Below are positions 36,060-47,176 of a DNA stretch of 64,000 nt, in pieces. The notes under the pieces are model-generated. The model made no database searches and was not told where the DNA came from. It worked only from the letters and a program-made list of their open reading frames with translations. The position numbers were made by a program, and so were the translations under genes. This DNA is from Sequoia sempervirens (taxonomy: Eukaryota > Streptophyta > Pinopsida > Cupressales > Cupressaceae), in contig VDFB02321319.1 in the NCBI GenBank assembly GCA_007258455.2, forward strand, positions 173,461 through 237,460, read 5' to 3'. How positions within the stretch are numbered: position 1 is the stretch's first letter; every line of letters starts with the position of its first letter.

Positions 36060-36624
36060 AATGGTCATCGTACAAACATAAACTTAGTCTACCCAAATTC
36101 TTCTAGAAACTTATCATCGGTGATTGATAACTAGAGAAGCATAACCGCCTTGCGATTACCAATCCTTTCCCGCAGAACAACCAAATCTAGACACCGACAC
36201 TCAAAAATAGAGTATCTTCTACTTCCAGGTAGTAGAACTTTTCGTTGAACCTCTACGTACTTTCAAACATGATGTTGGTCAAAAGATGCCATCCCTCCCA
36301 TTTTCCAAAGCATGAAAAACGAGGTAACATTGTGATCAGCTAGCAAAACACTAGACAATCAACTAGCACAACTCACGAACTATAATATTTTTTAGAAAAA
36401 CCTTCGAAAACTATGAAAAAGTAAGATTTTTTAGAAAAAAATCCTAAAAAAACTTCTGAACTGCAAAATTTTTATAGAAAATTTTTCAAAAACTCCTTAA
36501 AATCTTCAAGTGCACAATTTTTTGTTGAGAAAAAAATCGCCCAAAAAATTGGTCTGCCAACCCTAGCAACAACCCACGATTTTTCAGATAGAAAAAATTG
36601 TTAAAAAACTCTTCATAAAACAAC

Positions 36625-36724
36625 NNNNNNNNNNNNNNNNNNNNNNNNNNNNNNNNNNNNNNNNNNNNNNNNNNNNNNNNNNNNNNNNNNNNNNNNNNNN
36701 NNNNNNNNNNNNNNNNNNNNNNNN
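36625..36724. other. Assembly gap of 100 N
   Basis: Exactly 100 N. The inverted-repeat arm ends at its left edge, while an unrelated family B fragment starts at its right edge. The arm's outer end is therefore set by the assembly and not by the biology. Confidence 0.99.
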
Positions 36725-37324
36725 GATGTAGTTGATCATGCCTGGGGTGATGCTCATATTTATCAAAGCAAGGTTATTCAGCGATTGGAGGATTTGATGC
36801 ATACTCCCTTGCAGATGTTGATTGATGGAGGTTTGATTTAGGAAGGTGCTAGGTATGATTTTTCCGGCTGGTACTTTTCAGTTGTCACAGGCTATGGGTT
36901 CTTTGATGCAGCACAGGCTGATTCAACCAGAGTCAGAAAGGCCATGGCAAGCATTATTGATGGAGTCCTGAACACCTTAGAGGCTATATTTGCTGGGAGG
37001 CTGAATTCTGATGAGGTGACTGTTGATAGTTTGAGGAGCAGGTTGCCACCTTTCTTTCCAGAGGTGAATACTTTTGTGCGGAATGACTTTGAGAACACCT
37101 CAACTTTCTCAAGCATTATTCAGAACACTCAGGATGCTTTAGTTTCTTGGAAAAAGTCTTGTACGTTTCATGGGCAGGCAGTCACAGTGTTAGAGTTCCA
37201 GCTCGATCACATTCCGCTAATCTCAGTTCAAGAGGTTGAGGCTTTGCTTGCCAGATTCATTGATTTTGCAGCCAAGGAGAAGAACGGAAATGCCCTTCTG
37301 GATGACGACCTTCTGGATGACTGA
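36725..37324 (+). pseudogene. C-terminal part of the family B ORF in B2
   Basis: The frame runs from the gap through QSKVIQRLEDLMHTPLQML, one stop (TAG at about 36839, where B1 has Gln), GYGFFDAAQADSTR, then 127 open codons to 37324. It aligns with B1 20383 to about 20960 with conservative changes (DDFENTSTFSTLIQ in B1, NDFENTSTFSSIIQ here; VTVLEFQLD in both). This pattern indicates that the C-terminal region was protein-coding and constrained before the copies decayed. Function unknown. Confidence 0.65.
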
Positions 37325-37488
37325 TAGTGGGCATTAATTGTCTTTGCTATTTTGGGAGTGAGTGGGAATCTCTTGATTCATTTATTGTACCACTCCCTAT
37401 TATGGCATTTTTTAAGGTTAGGGCTGATATGGCTCAATCTGGGCCCTTCATTTGATTGTAATCTGAGCCATTCATTGGACTGGGCTAT

Positions 37489-37498
37489 CTATAAAAGG
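37489..37498 (+). promoter_or_regulatory. TATA box of B2
   Basis: tctataaaag lies 165 bases after the ORF stop at 37324, the same distance as in B1. It is followed by cccccctcatttgta, as in B1. This supports an LTR promoter placed after the ORF. Confidence 0.75.
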
Positions 37499-38441
37499 GG
37501 CATCCCCCCTCATTTGTATATCATTAGACTAGAGATTAGAGGTCAGAGACTAGAGTAGAGAGACTGATAATGTAGTTGAGATAGCTTAGCATAGCATAGT
37601 TTGGAGAAGGAAAGTTTTCCTTTGAAAACTTTGTAAGAGATTGTTGTGAAAACTATCATAATAAAAAGAAGCTTTCATTGATGGTGAATTCGTCTTTGTT
37701 ATGAGCAGCTAGCGAGATTTCTTCACCCCTTCTACTTCAAGTAGCTTAGATTAGAGTAATTTTTTTATTTTCATGCAAGTAGATGTTAATCGTGGATTGT
37801 GGTATTTATCAAGGCAACTTCATTTTTAATCCATACCACTAGCAGCTTGCTGAAGGCAAGTTTGCCTTGTGTGGTCAACTAGAAAACTTTACAAGCTTAA
37901 CTTCGGTTATGATTCACGTCTTGGCATGCATCGTCTTGGTGTCTTTATGTTGAATTGTGACTTGAACATCCGTTGCCGCTCCCTTGAAGATTGCACCGAC
38001 TTTCGTGAGTTATGAGGCCTAAAAGCGAGTCACAGTTGAAGTCTGTCGATATTGATCCCGTCCTCTTTGAAGTATAGAATTTAGATCTTCTAAAACCACG
38101 CGCATATTTCAATTCAATACAATTTACGGTTAGTTTTAGGAAACAAACACTCATAGCCAAAATCGATTGCATCACTCACGAAAATCCCCTTCCAATCATT
38201 AACCTGCTGTTAGCTACCAAGAACTGGTGAACAATTGTGTAAGTCCCCTCGTGTAAACAACAAATCACAACAAACCAACTGAGGGTATTCCATAGCATTT
38301 TTGGAACAGGTTGGTATTAGAACTTTCTTGCAATCTTAACCAAGCGTCTTGAATTCTTTGATCAAGAGAGAATGGAGTAGCCTTAGGATATTACACGATT
38401 ACGCTGATTGAATTAGGTCACAAAATCACATCAGCAGGAAT

Positions 38442-39908
38442 TAGGATCGTTCCTAGACCGACTCATATGAATGGCATGGGCCACATGAGGTCAAGGAGGT
38501 CGTCTCATATGAATGGCATGCACCACATGAGATTAAGGAGATAGCCTCATGTGAATGGCATGCGCCACATGAGGCCACGAAAACTAAGACACCCCAACAA
38601 CCACGCTCTTCCATGCTTCTCCCCATGGTGGGCACCTTGAGGCAAGGTAATAATCGGGATAGTAAATTTACCATGGAATTACTAATGTTGAAACATGATG
38701 TTCCTCTTGTTAGGTTACGGCTATAATTGATATCTAACTTGTTTGCAGGATTAAAACCAAACCTAGGTACTCTCCAAACCTGTTCATTCACTTGTGAAAT
38801 TGATAACTAAAGTTAGAATCAGTATAATCCCTATTAGGGACACTACAACCCAACCTCTTAAAGGGTCCATCAACCCATCCATGAAAAATACCAGCAACCT
38901 CCTCTCTGAAATATCAATGACTAAAATAGCAAGTCTTTGAAAATCAGCAATGCAGTTGTCCATTGATCCCCACTACTTCAAATGGGCTAACTCCTTGAAA
39001 TGGAGTTCAGGATCCTTGACATCGAACCTCTCAATTAACCTTTCGGTAAACTCTGCATAAGAGGTGATATGATCATGACCCATTGTGACCATTCCATGAT
39101 GCCACCATTCGTGGGCAATTCCATCTAAGTGTATGGCAGCATATTTTATCGCTTCATCTTCAAGAATTGAATTCAACTAGAAATATGTATCTACTTTCTA
39201 AACCCAAGCACGTGTTGATGTCTTCCTTGATCCATCAAAATAGGGAAAACTCGATTTACCAACCTTCCTCCTGAGATCATTGTGATGCTCTCGATTACCC
39301 CTATTGGGCATATGTCTCATTCTCAGATCTATATAATCACGAAGGGAGATGTCATGTTGGAAATCTGGTCCTGCATCAACCCTATCTTGTCTGAGTTGTT
39401 CCTTCAACTTGATCAATGAGGACCTATTGCCTTCTTGAGGCTCAACTCTGGGTGGAAATACAACATTAAAGGCCTTGAATTAGCAGGTGTGACACGCCGA
39501 TTTGGCGTCCTATTATTGACCGAATTATCGCCTTAGCCATTATGTCCATTTTGGTTATTCCCATTGTTATTGTTATTGTTATTGTTGTTGAGCATAGTTC
39601 ATGTCATCAACTCCATCAACTGAGTCATGCACTGATTTGTCGCCCTCTGCTCAGCCAAAAAACCATTGAGAAGGGCTTCCCCTCTTTGATCGTCACCTCT
39701 TTCTCCCATCTGAATCTCTATATGTGCACCACCTCCTGTAGAGGATTCAGTGCCACTACCAAAACGAGATATCTAGTGTATTCCCAAAATACCAGAAGCA
39801 ATTTCTCCTTCAAGAACTTGACTAGGCTGCCACTATTTTTTAATCTCCCTATTATAGTACCTTTTCTCTCTGTCACTCATGAAACCTATAGGTTGGCAGG
39901 AACATCAG
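38442..39908 (-). pseudogene. Gypsy element G4: leader and gag, broken
   Basis: Minus-strand order from the PBS: a leader; MGERGDDQRGEALLNGFLAE; an Asn-rich run coded by a gtt/att microsatellite (about 39550-39590); SLRDYIDLRMRHMPNRGN (39198-39416); and the retrotransposon gag core AAIHLDGIAHEWWHHG with FTERLIERFDVKDPELHF (38973-39176). Stops and shifts separate these parts. It matches the layout of plant Ty3/Gypsy gag, which packages element RNA. Downstream it passes a 42-bp minisatellite and abuts B2. Confidence 0.8.
38461..38577 (-). repeat. Three copies of a 42-bp minisatellite
   Basis: The phrase ctcat(a/g)tgaatggcatg recurs at 38462, 38504 and 38546, exactly 42 bases apart, each followed by (c/g)(a/g)ccacatgag. 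Because 42 is a multiple of three, the minus-strand frame encodes three 14-residue repeats of the type SCGACHSYETTSLT. It lies in or after the G4 gag. No known domain is implied. Confidence 0.8.
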
Positions 39909-39920
39909 CTCTGATACCAC
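39909..39920 (-). promoter_or_regulatory. G4 primer-binding site (initiator tRNA-Met type)
   Basis: The 12 bases are gctctgatacca-like on the plus strand and lie next to the LTR that starts tgtaaagaccc at 39921. This gives minus-strand orientation and ties the gag to the left with the LTR to the right. Confidence 0.8.
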
Positions 39921-41320
39921 TGTAAAGACCCTTGCCCGAATATTACGATTTTTCACAATTTGACAGATGCAAGCATTTTGTCAAACAATTTTCTTGCTTG
40001 CTGATATGTGTTATTCCCAAGATGCATTTAAGTGAAAATTGCATATACTTAACCTATCATGATACTCTTCTTCTAATGGAAATGACTTAGTATTCACCAA
40101 TTATTTATTGCTTAGTAAGCCTATTGCAACAATGAATATTTCTGAGCAATTATCATTCACAGAGATTGCAAAAATGAAAATTTCTAAGCAATTACATTCA
40201 TAGTTTAATACAAAGGCGATATTCAAATCTCAGACTGTAACATTATGATGAATAGCTCAACATTTGCAAATATACAACACTTAGACAATGAATTCTAGTT
40301 GGAGTTCTAACCTCATATGCCAGCAATAATACTCTATTCAGAATGAAATGGTGCGACAGCAAGGAGACACCTCTTTCATGTGCCCGATCCTTCTAGAAAT
40401 GATGTATTGACATAATAATGGGGTAGCGATTGCTTTGACTAGGTCCCACGGCTCCACATCACCCTGACAAGTGCAGTGGTCAACAGAAGAATGATATGCG
40501 ATAGAAGGGTCGCGATAATCATATATTAGCGACTATGGTAATTCGAGCACAGGTATGATATTGCCTGATAATTCTAGCGTGGCAAGTGTAAGATGTGCGT
40601 AGGAGAAAAACCATGATTTCCTTCTTTCCACAGACTAGCAATTAATATAAATAAAAGTTGGCAGTTAGATAATGATGTCAATAGGCATCCAATACTCCAC
40701 ACCAATCGCCAAACTGAAGTATTACTCGCCCCTGATTGAATAAAATATGAATAGTCCCATACTAGAAATATGAATGCCACTGTAGTAAGAGTCTTCAAAA
40801 TTAATGTTTCCAATAAGTCGATCAGCCAGAATAATATTCAATGTTGATTGCTCAAACTGAAAGACCAAACATAATCGATCAAATTGTATAAATCAGATTC
40901 CTGCAATTTCGTCTCCAAAGGAGACTCACAAAATTGCACAATCTCCAATGGCTAGGGTGGATTCGTTTCACCACCAAAACCCCTAAATCCTTCAGCCCGA
41001 AAGCTCTCAAAGAAATAAATGAAATAAACTCCAATCATGAATAATTCATTCCCAAATTACCTTTTTGTAGCCTCCCGTGAAATAACCGTTCAAATATCAA
41101 AATATTTGAATAAATAACTTTAGGAGGGAAATAGTGACTTTATAATATTAAATTCCACTTTAGTCACTTTAATATAATATTAATTAATTAATAATATTCA
41201 TAATGTTTTCTTGAGGAATAAAATTAATTAATTAATAAATAATTCCCTTTAATTATTAGCTTACAAGAATTAGATAAGTTAATAATTTACCCAGACTGTC
41301 AATTGGAAGGGGACATTACA
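39921..41320 (-). mobile_element. G4 5' LTR (1400 bp)
   Basis: Read on the plus strand it starts tgtaaagaccc next to the PBS and ends ggggacattaca at 41320. The two ends are near inverted complements of each other, as in the other tgtaatgtccc LTRs of this window. The right flank (aacta) would be the target duplication; the other side lies beyond the B2 insertion and gap. Confidence 0.75.
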
Positions 41321-42650
41321 AACTAACTCTGGGGCTTCCATGGCTTGTGGGAAAGCCGCAGCCATATGCAATCCATTTGCAATGATGTTTTGCGATTACT
41401 AAGTCGTGTTAGGTTGAATTCCTCCACTTGGAAATTACCATAAGTCAGAACAACTTGGGACTGAGGAAACTCAAACTTCTCCTTGTTTATCCTTTTCTGC
41501 GAACTCATGGTGTCTAAATTCTGCATGGTTTTCACATGAAATTTGTATGCCAAGCAGGGTTAACTTCTTAATTCTACCCACCCTTTCTAGACATTAGTGC
41601 TTTACCCAATGGTTTCCAGATAGATTGGCATTCACCCAGTTTACATCACTTTTATTATTGTAAAAGAAAAAGGCATCCTTGAAAGGCAAAGCTAAACAAA
41701 ATCTTGTATTCTGTTCATACAAGCTACATGCAAATCATTAAGATTTGATTCAGAGCATACCTAGTTTAATTGAGGACAACCGTGAACTAAAGAGAATAAT
41801 TGATAGTGGTAATACCTCTTATGATTCCAATGTTCATCCCCTTTACCTTTTCTAGTTTTTCAACCTCTGCAAATTTCCTTGCATGCGTCTCCGCAAGTCT
41901 AGATGCAACAATACACTTTCCAAATGACAACACGATTTATTCGCCACCTTTGTTAATATCAATTCATCATTATTCATTCAATGCTCTGAGTATGTACGAA
42001 GAGTGGTAGTTAATCGTTAATAACGATTTTGTAGGTTTTTGCACCTTACTTAACTTTAAAGTAAAGGCGGATGCAACAAGAGCATATTTTCCCAATGTTT
42101 GACGGATTTTTGAAAAAAATGATCATCGGGGATTTTCATTGAGTTAGGAAGTGATATGCTACTCCCTCCATTAGAGATGTTTCGACATTTTTTCCGCGAG
42201 GGTGAATTGAAGTTTGCTGTCGAGTCCTTTTCATGACAAAGCCCGATTTCGGAAAAAATGGACCACTAATGAATATTTGGTCGGGCCTAGCTTTCACAAA
42301 GAGTAAATGCAATTTACTCAACAAGACCTTTTACACCTGACTCCTGGTAAAGATAATTATATTAGAATATGATTTTGGGTCCGAGTTAAACATCCTCTTA
42401 GCTGAGAATAGCAATGGATCGAGGAAAACCTTTTGTTGAGGATAAAACTTTTGGTAGACACTGTTCCACTAGTTAACACAGGATGCGATGGTATGATATT
42501 CCCAATTCTTTAAGACCAAAAAAATCCTGAAAAGGAACACTTACTTTTCCCAAACTTCCCTTTTAAGAACTCCTAAACCAACATCTTCTTTCCTCACTTC
42601 TCAACATTATTGAACTTAAGAAGGCATAGCATGATCTTACCATTTCCTCC
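41321..42650. other. Unassigned sequence between the G4 LTR and the LINE
   Basis: A minus-strand ORF of 76 codons at 41323-41553 is not recognised. No transposon terminus, RNA gene or conserved protein was found in the rest. By position it may be intron of the EGY2-like gene to the right or more decayed repeats. Confidence 0.4.
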
Positions 42651-44280
42651 CAATCAAGTGCAAGCAAAATCAAAGAGGGATCCTCCATTTTGATTGGGCA
42701 AAATGGGGTATGTTGTGAGACTACACAAAAGAACCCTGGAAGGTTCTAATAAGGAATAATATTCAACTAGCAGCCCCAAAACAAGCCAAATCATGGAAAC
42801 AACTCCCCCTCTATGACTTATTATTTGGTAATTACCCTATTACCCCTACTAGATCCAATGTATTTAAAAGTCTATGGAAGGCTTGGGAGAAAATTAGAAA
42901 ATTGGTAGAGATATGCTAGATAGAGACAAAAATATAATATGTCCTAGTTCAATTTGGAGGAATTTGTATCATATAAAGAAACCCCTTGCCTTATTATAGT
43001 GTTGCTCTACAAAAGCATGGTGCAAGAAAGGCATTAAATGCTTCAAGGATATCTTATGCAATTTCCATTTAAAAACATGGGCTTCCCTCAATACAAAATT
43101 TGATTTGCCTCCATCTCATTGGAGAACATATTCTGTTCTCAGGGAAGCATGTAAGATGTTTCAATTTCCAGTAGTATATGAATCCAACAATGATAATTTC
43201 GACAGATTTAAATGGATTGATGATACTGATTTGAATAAAATAAAACCCAAGCTTGTTTACAAATCATTAGTAAGCTCCCAAGACATATTCAAACACCTAA
43301 ACAAAAGTTGGAATATTGAAATAAGGGATAAAAAGTGGCTTAATACATTTAAATGTTTGTGGAATAAAATTCTTGAACCTAAGAAGGCCTGTTTCAAATG
43401 GTTGCTTATATTGCATAAACTTCCAGGTACTGGCTCTTCCCATAGCATGAAAATCTGTGAAATTTGTAGAAAGCTTAAAACTGTTATGAATATTTTTTTT
43501 TAATGTCTCTTTGCTAAAGAGGTCTGGAATCTTTTCTATGTAGACCTGGGAGGATGGGGGGATTTAGGTAAGGTTAAGTGGCAGGAGATTCTTTTTGGAT
43601 TTATAGAAGGATTAGATAAAACATCGAACCTTTTTTGGTTACTGTTATATACTGAAATCTTGTTGTTTTTATGGAAAGCAGGAAATGAGGAATGGTTCCA
43701 AGGCAAAAAGAGAACACTTACTGAGTCTTCTAGAATAATCATATATTTTAATATTTCCATGCAGGTTACAGTGACAATGGAGATATCCAAAGATAAATTC
43801 GTCAAGCTGCTGAAAACTGGAAAAGTGGATGTCAACAAAGAAGAAATCAAGTATGCAAGGCACTAGCCATTCAATAAGGAAGACAACATTCCATTCCCGA
43901 GGAGCTATCTGGAGTTTCAGAAGAAACACAACAAGAAATATAAAGTAGAAACATTGAAAAAAGATATTGGATTTCAAGGAGGGCCAAGATTCTATGTAAA
44001 CCAGGGAGAAGACTTCACACTGGAGGTGGTGAGATCCAATGAAGATTTGTCTAAAATCAACCCACAAATTGGATGGAATGACATGGAAGAATACAGTGAA
44101 AGCATTAACTTCTGAGAAGCTTGAATTGATAACAATTTTGTAAAATCTGTAATACATATTCTATACTTACACTCTATACTCTATGTGATCTGCTAGGTTG
44201 TGATCAGACATGAGATGAAAACTATGATGTAATATTGTTTGTTATTGGTAATCTATCAACAATTTAAAAAACTCGAAAAC
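42650..44280 (+). mobile_element. LINE (non-LTR retrotransposon) 3' fragment
   Basis: A frame from 43105 to 44115, broken only by TAA at 43501 and TAG at 43864, carries the zinc-binding C-terminal domain of plant LINE reverse transcriptases: a segment with WNKILEPKKACFKWLLILHK, then ICEICRKLKTVMNIFF followed by C and W residues of the usual spacing. The RT core itself is missing or too decayed upstream. After the stop there is a short AT-rich 3' UTR without a clear poly(A) tail. The upstream limit near 42650 is approximate. Confidence 0.65.
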
Positions 44281-45039
44281 TGAATGAAAGTTACCCCTTA
44301 TCGGTGCTTATATCTATAATAACATAATCCACCCATTATCCCTACATAGAAAAAGGATAGAGTAAAATATTAAATTGAGTAGATGCTCAAGCAAACCTCG
44401 AAATAGTTTTTTATATGAATATTGGGTAATTTAGATCCTCTAAAATGCTTGACGACAGCCCCCGACAACCAGATCAAGATAACATTTAGAAAAGAATTAA
44501 AGAAGTTTTTGGTCTTGAATCCTCATAAACTTACTCATAAAAGCTATTGCAATTTCACACACAAATGAACAATGTCTTATGGACTTATTCTTCAAAATCA
44601 GAAAAGACTCAGAAAACAGTGTTATGTTTTCATAATATGTCTACAATTCAAATAATATTTTATCCTGTTCATTGAATGAAAAATTGAAACATTGTACAAG
44701 CCAGTTTGTTAATCAAAAATTTCAAATATTATTCAAAACAGTTTATTAATTCTTGAGGTCTTTCTCCTGTGAGATTGTGGCAACTATGATGAAGCAAAGA
44801 AAAATACGTTGATTCACCCAAGATTCAGAATTTGTTTATTTTGTGTACAGTAGCAAACTCTCTTTAAAGGGAATTCATAAAAAAAATAAGAAAATTCTGA
44901 GCACTCTTTGATGTTAATTTTTTAAAAAATACGAACAACTTCTGAATACTAGAATACTTGCAGTTGCACAAATAAAATTTTATATAGCATAATTGTTGTG
45001 CCATTACATCTAGCCCAAAAAGTGATGATAGAAGCATAC
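44281..45039 (-). other. AT-rich non-coding sequence, probable EGY2 intron
   Basis: No ORF, RNA gene or repeat terminus is recognisable. It follows the 5' splice site of the exon at 45040-45133, so by inference it is intronic. The next EGY2 exon (with the HExxH active site in the family) was looked for to the left and not found. Confidence 0.4.
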
Positions 45040-45133
45040 AACAAGTTCAGTTGGAGAGCAGGTGCATTTCGGAGTAGAATAGTGAATACAGTCACCAATC
45101 CAAATGCAGATGCTGCAAACCATTCTGGTACAG
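45040..45133 (-). CDS. EGY2: EGY2-like plastid zinc metalloprotease, exon with first transmembrane segment
   Basis: The 94-bp exon encodes AVPEWFAASAFGLVTVFTIL plus LRNAPALQLNLL, which matches the EGY2 segment before the protease core. It begins after gtgtgcag and ends before gtatgc, correct splice sites on the minus strand. Its phase joins exactly to the exon at 45771-45876 (the codon for Ala is split G/CT). EGY2 is an S2P-type intramembrane protease of the chloroplast; the catalytic motif lies in exons not present in this window. No lesion is seen. Confidence 0.85.
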
Positions 45134-45770
45134 CTGCACACATTTAATCATAATCTGCAATTATTATGGGCAGTCCTTTTGTAAATTGACTTTTGTTCTT
45201 CAAGTTGCTCAAGAATTATGTCAGTTTTTATTTTATTATGCTGCCATTGTGTTATGTCTTCCATGTACATCTAGGGGAGGCATGAACAATGAAAACAATC
45301 AATTATCCTAGCAACAATTATAAACTAAATTACATTTTGCATTGGTTTTACAATTTTATATTTGCTGAAGATCTATTTGCAAAGGCATTTTTTAGAATAC
45401 ATTTTCCTTCTTTAAATGTTCTAAAAGCTTATGTGATGTAGGAAACACATCATTATGAAGAAACATACATTATCTAATTGGTTAATGCCTCAACCTTGTC
45501 TTGAATGTATTAAATAAAAAAGTTTTCTAATGCTTCTTTGAAGAAAATCTTTCACTAGCATGCAGATTAAGTGCCAAGAAAACAATAGGTATACGGAAAG
45601 ATAAATGCCAATAGGTTTCTTGTCTTGCACTTCTACAGGTGCTGGCAAAAGTAAAACATCTTCACCAGTGCTTGCTTATAACAATTTATAAATTCTAGTT
45701 GTGATAAAATCTATGCACCATCACAAGGAAGCTATCAAGTAAACTAATTAAATGAAGCATAAATAGTTAC
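45134..45770 (-). other. Intron between EGY2-like exons
   Basis: About 640 bases bounded by gtaact on the 5' side and gtgtgcag on the 3' side, in minus-strand reading. AT-rich, with nothing else recognised. Confidence 0.7.
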
Positions 45771-45876
45771 CAGTTGGCTCTGTCTGTAACGATTCCTTAG
45801 GGACAACCACTGCAATGGGCCTGTCATCTTCTGGATTCACTAGAAGATAAAGTTTGTAGTGTTCCCCAAACCTTTC
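45771..45876 (-). CDS. EGY2: EGY2-like exon, conserved soluble segment
   Basis: The 106-bp exon encodes ERFGEHYKLYLLVNPEDDRP followed by IAVVVPKESLQTEPT, matching the segment before the PEWFAA region in EGY2 proteins. It starts after tttcag and ends in G before gtaact. The frame is intact and continuous with both neighbouring exons. Confidence 0.88.
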
Positions 45877-45979
45877 CTGAAATTAACAGATTTGGAATTT
45901 CTGAATTACAAAGCTGAAGAAAACTGGGACCATCCACAACATAGAGAGTAAGAAAAAAAATGAAAAAATTGAAATGCAC
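45877..45979 (-). other. Short intron between EGY2-like exons
   Basis: 103 bases from gtgcat to tttcag on the minus strand, with a poly-A/T stretch. Size and splice sites are normal for a plant intron. Confidence 0.75.
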
Positions 45980-46054
45980 CTGTAATCTCTTGAGTAGTTT
46001 GTTATAGCTATTAGTTGCTTCACCACGAAGATTCCCCTTAAACAAGACTCCACC
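45980..46054 (-). CDS. EGY2: EGY2-like exon, upstream segment
   Basis: The 75-bp exon encodes GGVLFKGNLRGEATNSYNKL plus LKRLQ, matching the GGVLFKGNLRG motif of EGY2. It starts after aagcag and ends before gtgcat, with whole codons at both ends. Upstream exons would lie further right; a Copia insertion lies 180 bases into that intron, and nothing matching the EGY2 N-terminus was found before the window end. The gene is partial here and may have very long introns. Confidence 0.85.
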
Positions 46055-46233
46055 CTGCTTATCACCAAAAGTTCAAAAATATATGACAGATATTAATTCT
46101 TGCCTTAATAGAGCAATACCAGTTGAATGTGAATATAGCAATTCTGCCTTTACGTGGAAAAATGCTCTTTATGAATAAAACTCATTAAAACTTAAAGGAT
46201 TAAGGCAAAGAAAAGGATAAAAAGAAAAGTACC
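46055..46233 (-). other. Probable EGY2 intron up to the Copia insertion
   Basis: Non-coding sequence that continues upstream of the exon at 46054. The last five bases, gtacc (46229-46233), would be one copy of the Copia target duplication; the partner was not found because the Copia is truncated. Confidence 0.5.
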
Positions 46234-46511
46234 TGTTAGTTAGTAGTCACTTATTAGAGATCTGAATAGAATAAAAGCAACACAAGCACTACTGCGATGA
46301 GGTGATTTCTTAAATGAATTCAAGAATGCAATGAGCGGTTCTTTATTGATCAATAGCAGCAATATATACAAGAGATAGTTTTTTAAAAGAAAAAGCCGAC
46401 AAGAATCAAACAACCACCCAATGTTAATAACATTAATAATGTGGTTAATTATTAATGTTAATCATATTACAATATTTATTATTTATTATTTATCTATTAT
46501 AAGTTCTAACA
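46234..46511 (-). mobile_element. Copia 3' LTR (278 bp)
   Basis: On the minus strand it begins tgttagaac at 46511, just after a polypurine tract (aagggggga), and ends actaactaaca at 46234. A TATA-like cttgtatatattgc lies within. These are typical Copia LTR ends. The RNase H gene lies on its upstream side. Confidence 0.8.
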
Positions 46512-46559
46512 ATCCCCCCTTATTACATCATTTTCTCAAAAGTACAAGTCAAGAAGCTT

Positions 46560-47176
46560 TAAAAAAATGGACTTCACTACTGCAAGTGATTTGGAAAAGA
46601 TGATATTGTCCCTGAGTTGAACAATATTGGAGCTAAATATTCTGCTTTAGGGCATTGAACCTCAATGTGTTTTGGGCGTTCATGAAAAACTAGATTGCAA
46701 ACAAGCTTTAGCACTCTCCAATTGTCATTAAATAAAACTATAGGTTGTATCTTAAATAAACCTATTCCTATCAAGATGTCATGTAGCCATATCACTTCAC
46801 AGACAACTCCACCTGTGACAAAATATTCTACTTATGTGGAAGAGTGAGCAACAATGATTTAACAGTTTACTCACTTATGATACCAAACTAGATTCCAAGA
46901 AGAAAACAAAGCTTGAAGTAGAATTCCTACCATCCAAAGTTCCTATAATCTACATCTGTGTATCCTTGCAAAGAAAATTTTTCATTTTGTTTATATTTCA
47001 AGCCATACTCCACTATATCGCAAATGTATCTCAAAAATCGCTCTGTTGAATGTGAAACCTTAGGTTTGTAAATAAACCTTGAAAAACAGTCGATGGCAAA
47101 GCTAATATCTAGCCTAGTGTAGGTCAAGTAAAGGAGAATCCCAATCAACTTACAATAAATAGTAGCATTCACTTAT
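46560..47176 (-). pseudogene. Copia RT C-terminus and RNase H fragment
   Basis: Minus-strand frames show KLIGILLYLTYTRLDISFAI, FLRYICDIVEYGLKY and GYTDVDYRNF (46927-47172), then IWLHDILIGIGLFKIQPIVL and VCNLVFHERPKHIEVQC (46577-46795), the order seen in Copia RNase H. Stops and a shift lie between. Upstream of 47176 the element is lost. Confidence 0.85.

Larger units (their letters stand above)
29314..36624 (-). repeat. Right arm of the 7.3-kb inverted repeat
   Basis: This is the reverse complement of 475-7785 with no shift in register. It carries, inverted, the R gag (29682-31075), PBS (31124-31135), R LTR (31137-32788), the second LTR fragment (32789-33518), the purine and AT-rich tracts (33519-34801), the exon-like ORF (34802-35088) and the Copia-like LTR with PPT (35804-36059). 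Its outer end is the N gap. Confidence 0.97.
36725..38436 (+). mobile_element. 3' part of a family B unit (B2)
   Basis: The plus-strand order is ORF C-terminus, TATA box, AATAAA near 37660, then a tail ending tcacatcagca at 38436, a variant of the B end cacgtcaaca. The tail shares phrases with B1 and B3 (ccataccactagc..cttg, gccttg(c/t)gtggtcaact, gtgtaagtcccct). The next bases (ggaat) would be the target duplication, but the left end is lost in the gap. The right flank leads into G4 gag. Confidence 0.75.

Noticed and set aside
475..36624. Reading the inverted repeat as the terminal inverted repeats of a giant DNA transposon
   Set aside because: The arms contain several unrelated LTR fragments, end at an N gap and at a Copia insertion, and show no target duplication outside.
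41323..41553. 76-codon minus-strand ORF next to the G4 LTR, considered as an EGY2 exon
   Set aside because: It does not match any EGY2 segment and no splice sites in the right phase were seen. It is left as unassigned sequence.
43536..44157. Minus-strand ORFs opposite the LINE fragment
   Set aside because: They are antisense to a frame with clear LINE zinc-binding features and have none of their own.
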